Source: Glandiceps talaboti (lineage: Eukaryota > Hemichordata > Enteropneusta > Spengelidae). From it: a stretch of DNA of 64,000 nucleotides. The position numbers were made by a program, and so were the translations under genes. Positions within the stretch are counted from its first letter, which is position 1. Every line of letters begins with the position of its first letter. Below, one piece after another: positions 1 to 13,100 of this stretch. Where the stretch lies: positions 27,554,725 through 27,618,724 of the forward strand of contig NC_135555.1 of NCBI RefSeq assembly GCF_964340395.1, given 5' to 3'. Under the pieces are notes generated by a model. That model saw only the letters and a program-made list of their open reading frames with translations. It searched no databases and was not told the DNA's origin.

Positions 1-894
1 TAAATTATGTATACGAGTAGTACGTAAAATTAAAAAAAAAATGAGACTTATAGTAACGAGTTACTACGGAATGAATGGTGAGGTAGAATTGGCAACATTC
101 GTTATTTCTGATAGGGCGTATAGGGTAGGGGTACGAAAGTAAAAGTGTTGTTATGTAGTCACATGAAAATTAAATACATAAATAAGTAAAGTAATATTTC
201 TGCTTGTTATTGTTTGTACAGTAGGGAAGCATGTTCAAGTCGCGAACCGTAAGTCCGTACCATATGAAGCCATGCAACCGTTGTAAGCCTGACACGGAAA
301 AGTGGACATCGCGACGGTAGTTTTCTGTGGTAGCGATTTGAGTTGTTACCTACAAGATTAGTAATTGTGTTGATAAATTTATGCTTCAAGTATTTATTCT
401 AAAACATCGGTGATCATAATCACTGATCGTAACATTCATTCAAGGAGTTGACCCTGGAGTTGACGTCTTTTCTCATGCATGATGAACGCAGTGGCGGTCA
501 GGCGAGGTCATCAAAGGGCATACTAATTTGAATATCTTGAATCGTATTGGTTTGATCTGTTTCACTATACCCGGGGAATGCACGCGTGTATCGTGTATTC
601 AAATAGTCAGACATGGATAGAGGGACATGAAACAGTATAAGTATTCAGATTTGCTTTGCAAAAGACGACGTGTGGGGGCATCATTTCCAACAGCTGACGT
701 GAGCTCAGTTGGGTTTACAATGTACTTCCGTACTTCGCCTCTACCGAATCGGCACTCCAGCACTGAAGTGTCTAAATTTCACTGTTAGCCACAATGCGCC
801 TTTGTGGGCGCCAAGAAGTCGATTTCAATGTGCCAATTTTCAATTAAATGCGACTATGGTGCGGGGCGCGTTGACTTCCCAATCACTGGATTAA
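1..894. other. Non-coding DNA, presumed RBL intron
   Basis: No exon, RNA gene or clear repeat was recognised here. Short open frames on both strands have no recognisable domain. Since the first RBL exon in the window starts at 3466 and encodes the start of pocket A, this stretch is inferred to be intron. The exons for the N-terminal domain of the protein should lie upstream of base 1. Confidence 0.5.
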
Positions 895-1088
895 TAGACA
901 AATGACTAAACATTCAAAAAATGTTTGCAAATATGTCTAGCAACATGACCACGCCCACAGCAACAACCAAATGATCATGTATATTGCAAAGATAATAGCA
1001 GGGCTGGATAGGCAACTAGATAATCATTCAGCAAATGAACACCTATACTTAGCATGGATCAGCATCACAGTGGATAAACAATATTTAA
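895..1088 (+). mobile_element. Fragment of TAGCACAACTG-family HINE-like element (left part)
   Basis: This segment matches the 3' third of the dispersed family seen in full at 35243-36523. It carries the block with CATTCAAAAAATG, the paired phrase about 'agcaaca..gaccacgccca', and the run leading to 'tggataaaca'. The family sequence stops at a TTAA (1085-1088), where a 2.3-kb element is inserted, and resumes at 3407 next to the first exon. The 5' part of the copy is missing. Confidence 0.65.
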
Positions 1089-1641
1089 GGTAGCGGTAAA
1101 GGCTAGGACGTCAGTTGAATTTGCATATAAAAACTTCATAAAAAACTTGAAGCAGTCACTAGAAACTATTTTTCACACGCAAAAAAAAATCCATTCATAG
1201 TTAGAGGCACTACACACGAATTAAATATCCCAACATTGGAAAGTTTTCTGTGTAGCTAGGGGGTTTGATACGCCCTCTACAAGGGAAATGGGGATTACGC
1301 CCACACCTATATGTAAAGTCTGAAGACCTTCAAATGATGGTGTAAACTGTAATAATAATCTGACAGCATTTCGAAACACCACTATAAAACAATTTGCAAA
1401 TGAAACCGTCATCGGATATAAAAAGAAAAACTTACTCACTGCATAATACTAACGTGTCACGTTGCACAATTACTACTATACTAGCCCAAAGCTTGAAGTC
1501 CAAAGGTTACATGTTTACACATTCAATGATTCATATTTTGGTTGCTTTGATCGTAACACAAATTTGAAAAAGCGAGAATTGTTTTTAACGGATGGCAAAA
1601 TATTTCATCAAGTGGGACACAGTATTAGGTAAATTGACTGC

Positions 1642-1736
1642 AAACTAAATTCACAATTGCAAGTCAAAACTACATGTACGGGAGTCACTCAAAATACGGT
1701 ACTTCCGGTGACCTTGCACTGTACAAGTATGCGATT
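1642..1736 (+). repeat. 95-bp direct repeat, copy 1
   Basis: This segment recurs at 2129-2223 with about five mismatches in 95 bases. Both copies contain TACGGTACTTCCGGTGACC and end in a GCGATT word. They lie inside the TTAA-flanked element. The spacing is 487 bases. Confidence 0.85.
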
Positions 1737-2128
1737 TCTTGTGTTCAAGATCTTTCAATGATTTTCTATCCACACCCCTTGAATGTATGAACAGCTAAAG
1801 CTCTTTGATGATGAATATCAAACTTGTCCTATTTACGAAATCCATCTGTATTTACCAAAAACAATTGGCATAGACTCGCCAACATACAATCACACGACAT
1901 GTGCTTCCACGTGTACTCCTCCCCGATCGGGCCGCCCTTCGGGTACAGCGACTTGCTCCGAAGTCGAGCGTATTCTACTACTACGTGGTAGCGATATACC
2001 AATCAAGTCTAGTTTTTATCTAGCGACAAATTTGTTTGTCAATGACGTCTGCGATATCAATATTATTTAAACTATCGTGAACAATTCAAGACGTTTTTAT
2101 CGTGTTATTCTGAGTGAAATGAATGTCT

Positions 2129-2223
2129 AAACTAAATTCACAATTCCAAGTCAAAACTACATGTATGGGAGTCACTCAAAGTACGGTACTTCCGGTGACC
2201 TTACACTGTACAAGTACGCGATT
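2129..2223 (+). repeat. 95-bp direct repeat, copy 2
   Basis: This is the second copy of the 1642-1736 segment, at about 95 percent identity. It could be an internal duplication of the host element or the terminal repeats of something nested between them. No TG..CA ends or primer-binding site were seen, so a retrotransposon reading is not supported. Confidence 0.85.
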
Positions 2224-3406
2224 ACCAAAAATTAACTAATTTGACAGAAGACATGTTTATTCGTACAAAACTGTCGAATCAAAATCATGCTTTTACTATG
2301 TGTATTGAACTGAGTTTGATGTCACACATACTGGGTGTTTAGAGTTTCTCTTTCGCTTCAAGTTCCAGAGCTTGTTGTTGGTACATGGTGTTACATGTAG
2401 CTCTCTGACGGAGGTATCAGTCCTCGATGAGTTTTCCTTATTTTTCTCAGATGCTAAAACTCAGACAGAGCCTTCACGCTTGTTCTTACCTTCTATATCT
2501 TACTTACTGAACAAACCATTTTGATATTGAATGGCGAATCTCGGTAAAATAACGATTTCTTTGAGCATTTAGTGTAAGCGTAGCATGTGGTATACGTTAC
2601 TAAAGAACTCGCTAGTGAAAGGACTCTACGCATGCGCAGTGTAGTGTCTATTGTTTACGACCCCTTAGCCTAGTTACATAGTATCACATTCTGGTAGACG
2701 TTTGACACGTGTCTTGCTTGAGTGCTTTCTACACCATACAATCAAGGACACGCCATATTGATAATCTTTACGTTTACTAGAGGGTCTTAACATGTCAGAA
2801 TGCCAAACACACCAGCGAATTAGAGCAAAAGAGGTACTGTAAAAAATGCTAAAAATACACGAAAAACATCATTTTTCACCCTTTGTATCTCTTTTTCAAA
2901 GCTTTCGATCTATGTTGTTACTCATGGCAATGGAATGAAACCTTTTTTGGTCGATAAAATGTGATTATAAAAAATTTCTCTCGGTGGTTTTTCGACGTAG
3001 CAGGTATACTTCGACAACAAGGTGTCGCCAAAGTAGCACTCATTTTTTACCGAAATTTACAGTTTTAAAAATTCATTAAAAAAAAAACGATGATAGATAT
3101 CGACAAAAACCACCAAGGGAAGTTAGAAAATTTTATAAGGAATATATAAATGCAAAGAAATGATTAAAAGATCATGTAGTTTCCAAGATCGAAATGAAAA
3201 TATTAAAAAATATTTATTTTTCATATTTACTGGTGTCATATTTCACTAATCATAAAGAAACGCAAAATAATAATACTCCTAAAACAATCATATCAAGAAG
3301 GATGTTTGCTGCGAGTTTGGTTGCAATATCTTTATTCTGACATTTTTTATGATTTTTTTTACACAACAAAGAAATGGGAGAAAAATAGCCTTTACTGCTA
3401 CCTTAA

Positions 3407-3452
3407 AAACTGTAGAATTGTGCAATAACCAAATTGGCTCTATTTTTTCCTT
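3407..3452 (+). mobile_element. Right end of HINE-like element forming the splice-acceptor region
   Basis: The stretch reading TTGTGCAATAACC followed by AAATTGGCTCTATTTTTT aligns with the 3' end of the TAGCACAACTG family, whose consensus ends with TTGTGCTACAACGCC, then ATTGGCGGTATTTTTT. I count about 7 mismatches over 31 bases. It is continuous with the fragment at 895-1088 once the TTAA element is removed. It ends 13 bases before the AG of the first exon, so its T-run appears to supply the pyrimidine tract. Confidence 0.5.
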
Positions 3453-3465
3453 TGCAATTTAACAG

Positions 3466-3852
3466 ACCAGAAGTCTTGCACCCTCGACGCCTCTGACTGG
3501 GAGAAGGTACTTGAAGGAGAAGGACCCTACAGTGACACCTGTATCCACAGCAACACAAAGTGTCAGTCGTTTACAAGCATTACTTATTGGTCATAAAACA
3601 GGACCTAGTGACACTCTGACAACACTTTTCAAAGAATGTAGTAAGAACCCACAAGAGACTGTTACAAATAGGGTTCAGGAAATCGGGGAGGTTTTCTGTG
3701 AGAAATATGCCCAGCCGTCTGAGGACCATCCTGGCTCTCATATAGATTTTGCCAAGAGAAGACTATCAATGGCAGAAAGTTTGTACTACAAGGCACTGGA
3801 AAATATCATGCAACAAGAGAAGAAAAGGCTTGGAGCAAAATTTGACCTTACT
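3466..3852 (+). CDS. RBL1: p107/p130-like pocket protein, exon a (start of pocket A)
   Basis: The exon encodes residues 1-129 of the portion in this window. It opens with TPLTGRRYLKEKDPTVTPV, the conserved sequence at the start of pocket A in p107 and p130, and ends near QQEKKRLGAKFDLT. Pocket proteins sit in the nucleus, bind E2F-DP and LxCxE-containing corepressors, and repress cell-cycle genes as part of DREAM-type complexes. The acceptor is AACAG at 3461-3465 and the donor is GTAAGA at 3853. The exon is 129 whole codons, phase 0 at both ends. Reading through the donor meets a stop at about 3880. The N-terminal exons are not in the window. RBL1 is used as a label: invertebrates usually have one ancestral p107/p130 gene, so RBL1 and RBL2 cannot be told apart. 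Confidence 0.95.
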
Positions 3853-4111
3853 GTAAGAATCCATTTTCTAGTGATATATTAGAGCAGAGTTTCATTTCAT
3901 AGGTCATTGAATATTTTGCATTTATATTATAATGAATTGGTATCATTACATTTGAATACTACAATGCTAGTAAACATAAATTTGATTAACATAAATGAAT
4001 AGTAATTGCACTCAGTTTGTGTACTATATCATGATTAGGGATGATTGTACAATGGCACACAAGCTCAATAAGCAAACTTCATTCATTGAGGGTGGGAGCA
4101 GGTCTGGTGAA
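3853..4111. other. Start of the 17.7-kb intron
   Basis: The stretch runs from the GTAAGA donor to the first 24-bp repeat. An ATG at 3995 opens a frame that runs into the repeat array, encoding about 39 unique residues before the GYCSLNDS repeats. It is not in frame with the preceding exon. No promoter or splice site that would express it is evident. Confidence 0.6.
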
Positions 4112-7100
4112 GATAGTGGGTACTGTTCTCTAAATGATAGTGGGTACTGTTCTCTAAATGATAGCGGGTACTGTTCTCTAAATGATATTGGGTACTGTTC
4201 TCTAAATGATGGTGGGTACTGTTCTCTAAATGATAGTGGTTACTGTTCTCTAAATGATAGTGGGTACTGTTCTCTAAATGATAGTGGGTACTGTTCTCTA
4301 AATGATAGTGGGTACTGTACTCTAAATGATAGTGGGTACTGTTCTCTAAATGATAGTGGGTACTGTTCTCTAAATGATTGTGGGTACTGTTCTCTAAATG
4401 ATAGTGGGTACTGTTCTCTAAATGATGGTGGGTACTGTTCTCTAAATGATGGTGGGTACTGTTCTCTAAATGATAGTGGGTACTGTTCTCTAAATGATGG
4501 TGGGTACTGTTCTCTAAATGATGGTGGGTACTGTTCTCTAAATGATAGTGGGTACTGTTCTCTAAATGGTGGTGGGTACTGTTCTCTAAATGATAGTGGT
4601 TACTGTTCTCTAAATGATAGTGGGTACTGTTCTCTAAATGATGGTGGGTACTGTTCTCTAAATGATGGTGGGTACTGTTCTCTAAATGATAGTGGTTACT
4701 GTTCTCTAAATGATAGTGGGTACTGTTCTCTAAATGATAGTGGGTACTGTTCTCTAAATGATAGTGGGTACTGTTCTCTAAATGATAGTGGTTACTGTTC
4801 TCTAAATGATAGTGGTTACTGTTCTCTAAATGATAGTGGGTACTGTTCTCTAAATGATGGTGGGTACTGTTCTCTAAATGATGGTGGGTACTGTTCTCTA
4901 AATGATAGTGGGTACTGTTCTCTAAATGATGGTGGGTACTGTTCTCTAAATGATAGTGGATACTGTTCTCTAAATGATAGTGGGTACTGTTCTCTAAATG
5001 ATAGCGGGTACTGTTCTCTAAATGATAGCGGGTACTGTTCTCTAAATGATAGCGGTTACTGTTCTCTAAATGATAGCGGGTACTGTTCTCTAAATGATAG
5101 CGGGTACTGTTCTCTAAATGATAGCGGGTACTGTTCTCTAAATGATAGTGGGTACTGTTCTCTAAATGATAGCGGGTACTGTTCTCTAAATGATAGTGGA
5201 TACAGTTCTCTAAATGATAGTGGGTACTGTTCTCTAAATGATAGTGGGTACTGCACTCTAAATGATAGCGGGTACTGTTCTCTAAATGATAGCGGGTACT
5301 GTTCTCTAAATGATATTGGGTACTGTTCTCTAAATGATAGTGGTTACTGTTCTCTAAATGATAGCGGGTACTGTTCTCTAAATGATAGTGGTTACTGTTC
5401 TCTAAATGATAGCGGGTACTGTTCTCTAAATGATAGCGGGTACTGTTCTCTAAATGATAGCGGGTACTGTTCTCTAAATGATAGCGGGTACTGTTCTCTA
5501 AATGATAGCGGATACTGTTCTCTAAATGATAGCGGATACTGTTCTCTAAATGATAGTGGGTACTGTTCTCTAAATGATAGTGGTTACTGTTCTCTAAATG
5601 ATAGCGGGTACTGTTCTCTAAATGATAGCGGGTACTGTTCTCTAAATGATAGTGGGTACTGTTCTCTAAATGATAGTGGGTACTGTTCTCTAAATGATAG
5701 TGGGTACTGTACTCTAAATGATAGTGGGTACTGTTCTCTAAATGATATTGGGTACTGTTCTCTAAATGATTGTGGGTACTGTTCTCTAAATGATAGTGGG
5801 TACTGTTCTCTAAATGATGGTGGGTACTGTTCTCTAAATGATGGTGGGTACTGTTCTCTAAATGATAGTGGGTACTGTTCTCTAAATGATGGTGGGTACT
5901 GTTCTCTAAATGATAGTGGGTACTGTTCTCTAAATGATAGTGGGTACTGTTCTCTAAATGGTGGTGGGTACTGTTCTCTAAATGATAGTGGTTACTGTTC
6001 TCTAAATGATAGTGGGTACTGTTCTCTAAATGATGGTGGGTACTGTTCTCTAAATGATGGTGGGTACTGTTCTCTAAATGATAGTGGTTACTGTTCTCTA
6101 AATGATAGTGGGTACTGTTCTCTAAATGATAGTGGGTACTGTTCTCTAAATGATAGTGGGTACTGTTCTCTAAATGATAGTGGTTACTGTTCTCTAAATG
6201 ATAGTGGGTACTGTTCTCTAAATGATGGTGGGTACTGTTCTCTAAATGATAGTGGGTACTGTTCTCTAAATGATAGTGGGTACTGTTCTCTAAATGATGG
6301 TGGGTACTGTTCTCTAAATGATAGTGGATACTGTTCTCTAAATGATAGTGGGTACTGTTCTCTAAATGATAGCGGGTACTGTTCTCTAAATGATAGTGGG
6401 TACTGTTCTCTAAATGATAGTGGGTACTGTTCTCTAAATGATTGTGGATACTGTTCTCTAAATGATAGTGGATACTGTTCTCTAAATGATAGCGGGTACT
6501 GTTCTCTAAATGATAGCGGGTACTGTTCTCTAAATGATAGCGGGTACTGTTCTCTAAATGATAGCGGGTACTGTTCTCTAAATGATAGTGGGTACTGTTC
6601 TCTAAATGATAGCGGGTACTGTTCTCTAAATGATAGTGGATACTGTTCTCTAAATGATAGTGGGTACAGTTCTCTAAATGATAGTGGGTACTGTTCTCTA
6701 AATGATAGTGGGTACTGTACTCTAAATGATAGCGGGTACTGTTCTCTAAATGATATTGGGTACTGTTCTCTAAATGATAGTGGGTACTGTTCTCTAAATG
6801 ATAGCGGGTACTGTTCTCTAAATGATAGTGGTTACTGTTCTCTAAATGATAGCGGGTACTGTTCTCTAAATGATAGCGGGTACTGTTCTCTAAATGATAG
6901 TGGGTACTGTTCTCTAAATGATGGTCGGTACTGTTCTCTAAGTGATAGCGGATACTGTTCTCTAAATGATAGTGGGTACTGTTCTCTAAATGATAGTGGT
7001 TACTGTTCTCTAAATGATAGCGGGTACTGTTCTCTAAATGATAGCGGGTACTGTTCTCTAAATGATAGCGGGTACTGTTCTCTAAATGATAGTGGTTACT

Positions 7101-10100
7101 GTTCTCTAAATGATAGCGGGTACTGTTCTCTAAATGATAGCGGGTACTGTTCTCTAAATGATAGCGGGTACTGTTCTCTAAATGATAGCGGGTACTGTTC
7201 TCTAAATGATAGTGGGTACTGTTCTCTAAATGATAGTGGGTACTGTTCTCTAAATGATAGCGGGTACTGTTCTCTAAATGATAGCGGGTACTGTTCTCTA
7301 AATGATAGTGGTTACTGTTCTCTAAATGATAGTGGGTACTGTTCTCTAAATGATAGCGGGTACTGTTCTCTAAATGATAGTGGGTACTGTTCTCTAAATG
7401 ATAGTGGGTACTGTTCTCTAAATGATAGCGGGTACTGTTCTCTAAATGATAGTGGATACTGTTCTCTAAATGATGGTGGGTACTGTTCTCTAAATGATAG
7501 TGGATACTGTTCTCTAAATGATAGTGGGTACTGTTCTCTAAATGATAGCGGGTACTGTTCTCTAAATGATTGTGGATACTGTTCTCTAAATGATAGCGGG
7601 TACTGTTCTCTAAATGATAGTGGGTACTGTTCTCTAAATGATGGTGGGTACTGTTCTCTAAATGATAGTGGGTACTGTTCTCTAAATGATAGTGGGTACT
7701 GTTCTCTAAATGATAATGGGTACTGTTCTCTAAATGATAGTGGGTACTGTTCTCTAAATGATAGTGGATACTGTTCTCTAAATGATAGTGGGTACTGTTC
7801 TCTAAATGATATTGGGTACTGTTCTCTAAATGATATTGGGTACTGTTCTCTAAATGATATTGGGTACTGTTCTCTAAATGATAGTGGGTACTGTTCTCTA
7901 AATGATGGTGGGTACTGTTCTCTAAATGATAGTGGGTACTGTTCTCTAAATGATAGTGGGTACTGTTCTCTAAATGATAGTGGGTACTGTTCTCTAAATG
8001 ATGGTGGGTACTGTTCTCTAAATGATGGTGGGTACTGTTCTCTAAATGATAGTGGGTACTGTTCTCTAAATGATGGTGGGTACTGTTCTCTAAATGATGG
8101 TGGGTACTGTTCTCTAAATGATGGTGGGTACTGTTCTCTAAATGATATTGGGTACTGTTCTCTAAATGATAGTGGGTACTGTTCTCTAAATGATGGTGGG
8201 TACTGTTCTCTAAATGATAGTGGGTACTGTTCTCTAAATGATATTGGGTACTGTTCTCTAAATGATATTGGGTACTGTTCTCTAAATGATATTGGGTACT
8301 GTTCTCTAAATGATAGCGGGTACTGTTCTCTAAATGATAGCGGGTACTGTTCTCTAAATGATAGCGGGTACTGTTCTCTAAATGATAGCGGGTACTGTTC
8401 TCTAAATGATAGTGGTTACTGTTCTCTAAATGATAGTGGGTACTGTTCTCTAAATGATAGTGGGTACTGTTCTCTAAATGATAGTGGGTACTGTACTCTA
8501 AATGATAGTGGGTACTGTTCTCTAAATGATAGTGGGTACTGTTCTCTAAATGATTGTGGGTACTGTTCTCTAAATGATAGTGGGTACTGTTCTCTAAATG
8601 ATGGTGGGTACTGTTCTCTAAATGATGGTGGGTACTGTTCTCTAAATGATAGTGGGTACTGTTCTCTAAATGATGGTGGGTACTGTTCTCTAAATGATGG
8701 TGGGTACTGTTCTCTAAATGATAGTGGGTACTGTTCTCTAAATGGTGGTGGGTACTGTTCTCTAAATGATAGTGGTTACTGTTCTCTAAATGATAGTGGG
8801 TACTGTTCTCTAAATGATGGTGGGTACTGTTCTCTAAATGATGGTGGGTACTGTTCTCTAAATGATAGTGGTTACTGTTCTCTAAATGATAGTGGGTACT
8901 GTTCTCTAAATGATAGTGGGTACTGTTCTCTAAATGATAGTGGGTACTGTTCTCTAAATGATAGTGGTTACTGTTCTCTAAATGATAGTGGTTACTGTTC
9001 TCTAAATGATAGTGGGTACTGTTCTCTAAATGATGGTGGGTACTGTTCTCTAAATGATGGTGGGTACTGTTCTCTAAATGATGGTGGGTACTGTTCTCTA
9101 AATGATGGTGGGTACTGTTCTCTAAATGATAGTGGATACTGTTCTCTAAATGATAGTGGGTACTGTTCTCTAAATGATAGTGGGTACTGTTCTCTAAATG
9201 ATAGCGGGTACTGTTCTCTAAATGATAGTGGTTACTGTTCTCTAAATGATAGCGGGTACTGTTCTCTAAATGATAGCGGGTACTGTTCTCTAAATGATAG
9301 CGGGTACTGTTCTCTAAATGATAGTGGGTACTGTTCTCTAAATGATAGCGGGTACTGTTCTCTAAATGATAGTGGATACTGTTCTCTAAATGATAGTGGG
9401 TACAGTTCTCTAAATGATAGTGGGTACTGTTCTCTAAATGATAGTGGGTACTGCACTCTAAATGATAGCGGGTACTGTTCTCTAAATGATATTGGGTACT
9501 GTTCTCTAAATGATAGTGGGTACTGTTCTCTAAATGATAGCGGGTACTGTTCTCTAAATGATAGCGGGTTACTGTTCTCTAAATGATAGCGGGTACTGTT
9601 CTCTAAATGATAGCGGGTACTGTTCTCTAAATGATAGCGGGTACTGTTCTCTAAATGATAGCGGGTACTGTTCTCTAAATGATAGCGGGTACTGTTCTCT
9701 AAATGATAGCGGGTACTGTTCTCTAAATGATAGTGGTTACTGTTCTCTAAATGATAGTGGGTACTGTTCTCTAAATGATAGCGGGTACTGTTCTCTAAAT
9801 GATAGTGGGTACTGTTCTCTAAATGATAGTGGGTACTGTTCTCTAAATGATAGTGGGTACTGTACTCTAAATGATAGTGGGTACTGTTCTCTAAATGATA
9901 GTGGGTACTGTTCTCTAAATGATTGTGGGTACTGTTCTCTAAATGATAGTGGGTACTGTTCTCTAAATGATGGTGGGTACTGTTCTCTAAATGATGGTGG
10001 GTACTGTTCTCTAAATGATAGTGGGTACTGTTCTCTAAATGATGGTGGGTACTGTTCTCTAAATGATAGTGGGTACTGTTCTCTAAATGATAGTGGGTAC

Positions 10101-13100
10101 TGTTCTCTAAATGGTGGTGGGTACTGTTCTCTAAATGATAGTGGTTACTGTTCTCTAAATGATAGTGGGTACTGTTCTCTAAATGATGGTGGGTACTGTT
10201 CTCTAAATGATGGTGGGTACTGTTCTCTAAATGATAGTGGTTACTGTTCTCTAAATGATAGTGGGTACTGTTCTCTAAATGATGGTGGGTACTGTTCTCT
10301 AAATGATAGTGGGTACTGTTCTCTAAATGATAGTGGTTACTGTTCTCTAAATGATAGTGGGTACTGTTCTCTAAATGATGGTGGGTACTGTTCTCTAAAT
10401 GATAGTGGGTACTGTTCTCTAAATGATAGTGGGTACTGTTCTCTAAATGATGGTGGGTACTGTTCTCTAAATGATAGTGGATACTGTTCTCTAAATGATA
10501 GTGGGTACTGTTCTCTAAATGATAGCGGGTACTGTTCTCTAAATGATAGTGGGTACTGTTCTCTAAATGATAGTGGGTACTGTTCTCTAAATGATTGTGG
10601 ATACTGTTCTCTAAATGATAGTGGATACTGTTCTCTAAATGATAGCGGGTACTGTTCTCTAAATGATAGCGGGTACTGTTCTCTAAATGATAGCGGGTAC
10701 TGTTCTCTAAATGATAGCGGGTACTGTTCTCTAAATGATAGTGGGTACTGTTCTTTAAATGATTGTGGATACTGTTCTCTAAATGATAGTGGATACTGTT
10801 CTCTAAATGATAGCGGGTACTGTTCTCTAAATGATAGCGGGTACTGTTCTCTAAATGATAGCGGGTACTGTTCTCTAAATGATAGCGGGTACTGTTCTCT
10901 AAATGATAGTGGGTACTGTTCTCTAAATGATAGCGGGTACTGTTCTCTAAATGATAGTGGATACTGTTCTCTAAATGATAGTGGGTACAGTTCTCTAAAT
11001 GATAGTGGGTACTGTTCTCTAAATGATAGTGGGTACTGTACTCTAAATGATAGCGGGTACTGTTCTCTAAATGATATTGGGTACTGTTCTCTAAATGATA
11101 GTGGGTACTGTTCTCTAAATGATAGCGGGTACTGTTCTCTAAATGATAGTGGTTACTGTTCTCTAAATGATAGCGGGTACTGTTCTCTAAATGATAGCGG
11201 GTACTGTTCTCTAAATGATAGCGGGTACTGTTCTCTAAATGATAGTGGGTACTGTTCTCTAAATGATGGTCGGTACTGTTCTCTAAGTGATAGCGGATAC
11301 TGTTCTCTAAATGATAGTGGGTACTGTTCTCTAAATGATAGTGGTTACTGTTCTCTAAATGATAGCGGGTACTGTTCTCTAAATGATAGCGGGTACTGTT
11401 CTCTAAATGATAGCGGGTACTGTTCTCTAAATGATAGTGGTTACTGTTCTCTAAATGATAGTGGGTACTGTTCTCTAAATGATAGCGGGTACTGTTCTCT
11501 AAATGATAGCGGGTACTGTTCTCTAAATGATAGTGGGTACTGTTCTCTAAATGATAGTGGGTACTGTTCTCTAAATGATAGTGGGTACTGTTCTCTAAAT
11601 GATAGTGGGTACTGTTCTCTAAATGATAGTGGGTACTGTTCTCTAAATGATGGTGGGTACTGTTCTCTAAATGATAGTGGTTACTGTTCTCTAAATGATA
11701 GCGGGTACTGTTCTCTAAATGATAGCGGGTACTGTTCTCTAAATGATAGTGGGTACTGTTCTCTAAATGATAGCGGGTACTGTTCTCTAAATGATAGCGG
11801 GTACTGTTCTCTAAATGATAGTGGATACTGTTCTCTAAATGATGGTGGGTACTGTTCTCTAAATGATAGTGGATACTGTTCTCTAAATGATAGCGGGTAC
11901 TGTTCTCTAAATGATAGCGGGTACTGTTCTCTAAATGATTGTGGATACTGTTCTCTAAATGATAGCGGGTACTGTTCTCTAAATGATAGTGGGTACTGTT
12001 CTCTAAATGATGGTGGGTACTGTTCTCTAAATGATGGTGGGTACTGTTCTCTAAATGATAATGGGTACTGTTCTCTAAATGATAGTGGGTACTGTTCTCT
12101 AAATGATAGTGGATACTGTTCTCTAAATGATAGTGGGTACTGTTCTCTAAATGATATTGGGTACTGTTCTCTAAATGATATTGGGTACTGTTCTCTAAAT
12201 GATGGTGGGTACTGTTCTCTAAATGATAGTGGGTACTGTTCTCTAAATGATAGTGGTTACTGTTCTCTAAATGATAGTGGGTACTGTTCTCTAAATGATG
12301 GTGGGTACTGTTCTCTAAATGATAGTGGGTACTGTTCTCTAAATGATAGTGGGTACTGTTCTCTAAATGATGGTGGGTACTGTTCTCTAAATGATGGTGG
12401 ATACTGTTCTCTAAATGATAGTGGGTACTGTTCTCTAAATGATAGCGGGTACTGTTCTCTAAATGATAGTGGGTACTGTTCTCTAAATGATAGTGGGTAC
12501 TGTTCTCTAAATGATTGTGGATACTGTTCTCTAAATGATAGTGGATACTGTTCTCTAAATGATAGCGGGTACTGTTCTCTAAATGATAGCGGGTACTGTT
12601 CTCTAAATGATAGCGGGTACTGTTCTCTAAATGATAGCGGGTACTGTTCTCTAAATGATAGTGGGTACTGTTCTCTAAATGATAGCGGGTACTGTTCTCT
12701 AAATGATAGTGGATACTGTTCTCTAAATGATAGTGGGTACAGTTCTCTAAATGATAGTGGGTACTGTTCTCTAAATGATAGTGGGTACTGTACTCTAAAT
12801 GATAGCGGGTACTGTTCTCTAAATGATATTGGGTACTGTTCTCTAAATGATAGTGGGTACTGTTCTCTAAATGATAGCGGGTACTGTTCTCTAAATGATA
12901 GTGGTTACTGTTCTCTAAATGATAGCGGGTACTGTTCTCTAAATGATAGCGGGTACTGTTCTCTAAATGATAGCGGGTACTGTTCTCTAAATGATAGTGG
13001 GTACTGTTCTCTAAATGATGGTCGGTACTGTTCTCTAAGTGATAGCGGATACTGTTCTCTAAATGATAGTGGGTACTGTTCTCTAAATGATAGTGGTTAC

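Larger units (their letters stand above)
1089..3402. mobile_element. TTAA-flanked DNA transposon, non-autonomous
   Basis: The two ends are inverted repeats: GGTAGCGGTAAAGGCTA at the left, and the reverse complement of the right end reads GGTAGCAGTAAAGGCTA (one mismatch in 17). TTAA lies immediately outside both ends (1085-1088 and 3403-3406), and the flanking sequence joins into a dispersed-repeat consensus when the element is removed. TTAA duplication is the hallmark of the piggyBac superfamily, but the termini are not the usual CCC type, so the assignment is tentative. No transposase was recognised. The largest open frame inside (1783-2070) has no domain I know. Two 95-bp direct repeats lie inside. 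Confidence 0.7.

Noticed and set aside
1783-2070. 95-residue open frame as an upstream RBL exon
   Set aside because: No similarity to the N-terminal domain of pocket proteins, and it lies within the TTAA element between two direct repeats.
1642-2223. LTR retrotransposon (95-bp direct repeats as LTRs)
   Set aside because: No TG..CA ends, primer-binding site, polypurine tract or target duplication; interval is only 392 bases.
3995-9586. A 1863-residue GYCSLNDS repeat protein gene on the + strand
   Set aside because: The open frame follows from a stop-free 24-bp unit. There is no splice link in phase with RBL, no recognisable promoter, and the frame is broken by indels further on. Kept as a finding, not as a CDS.
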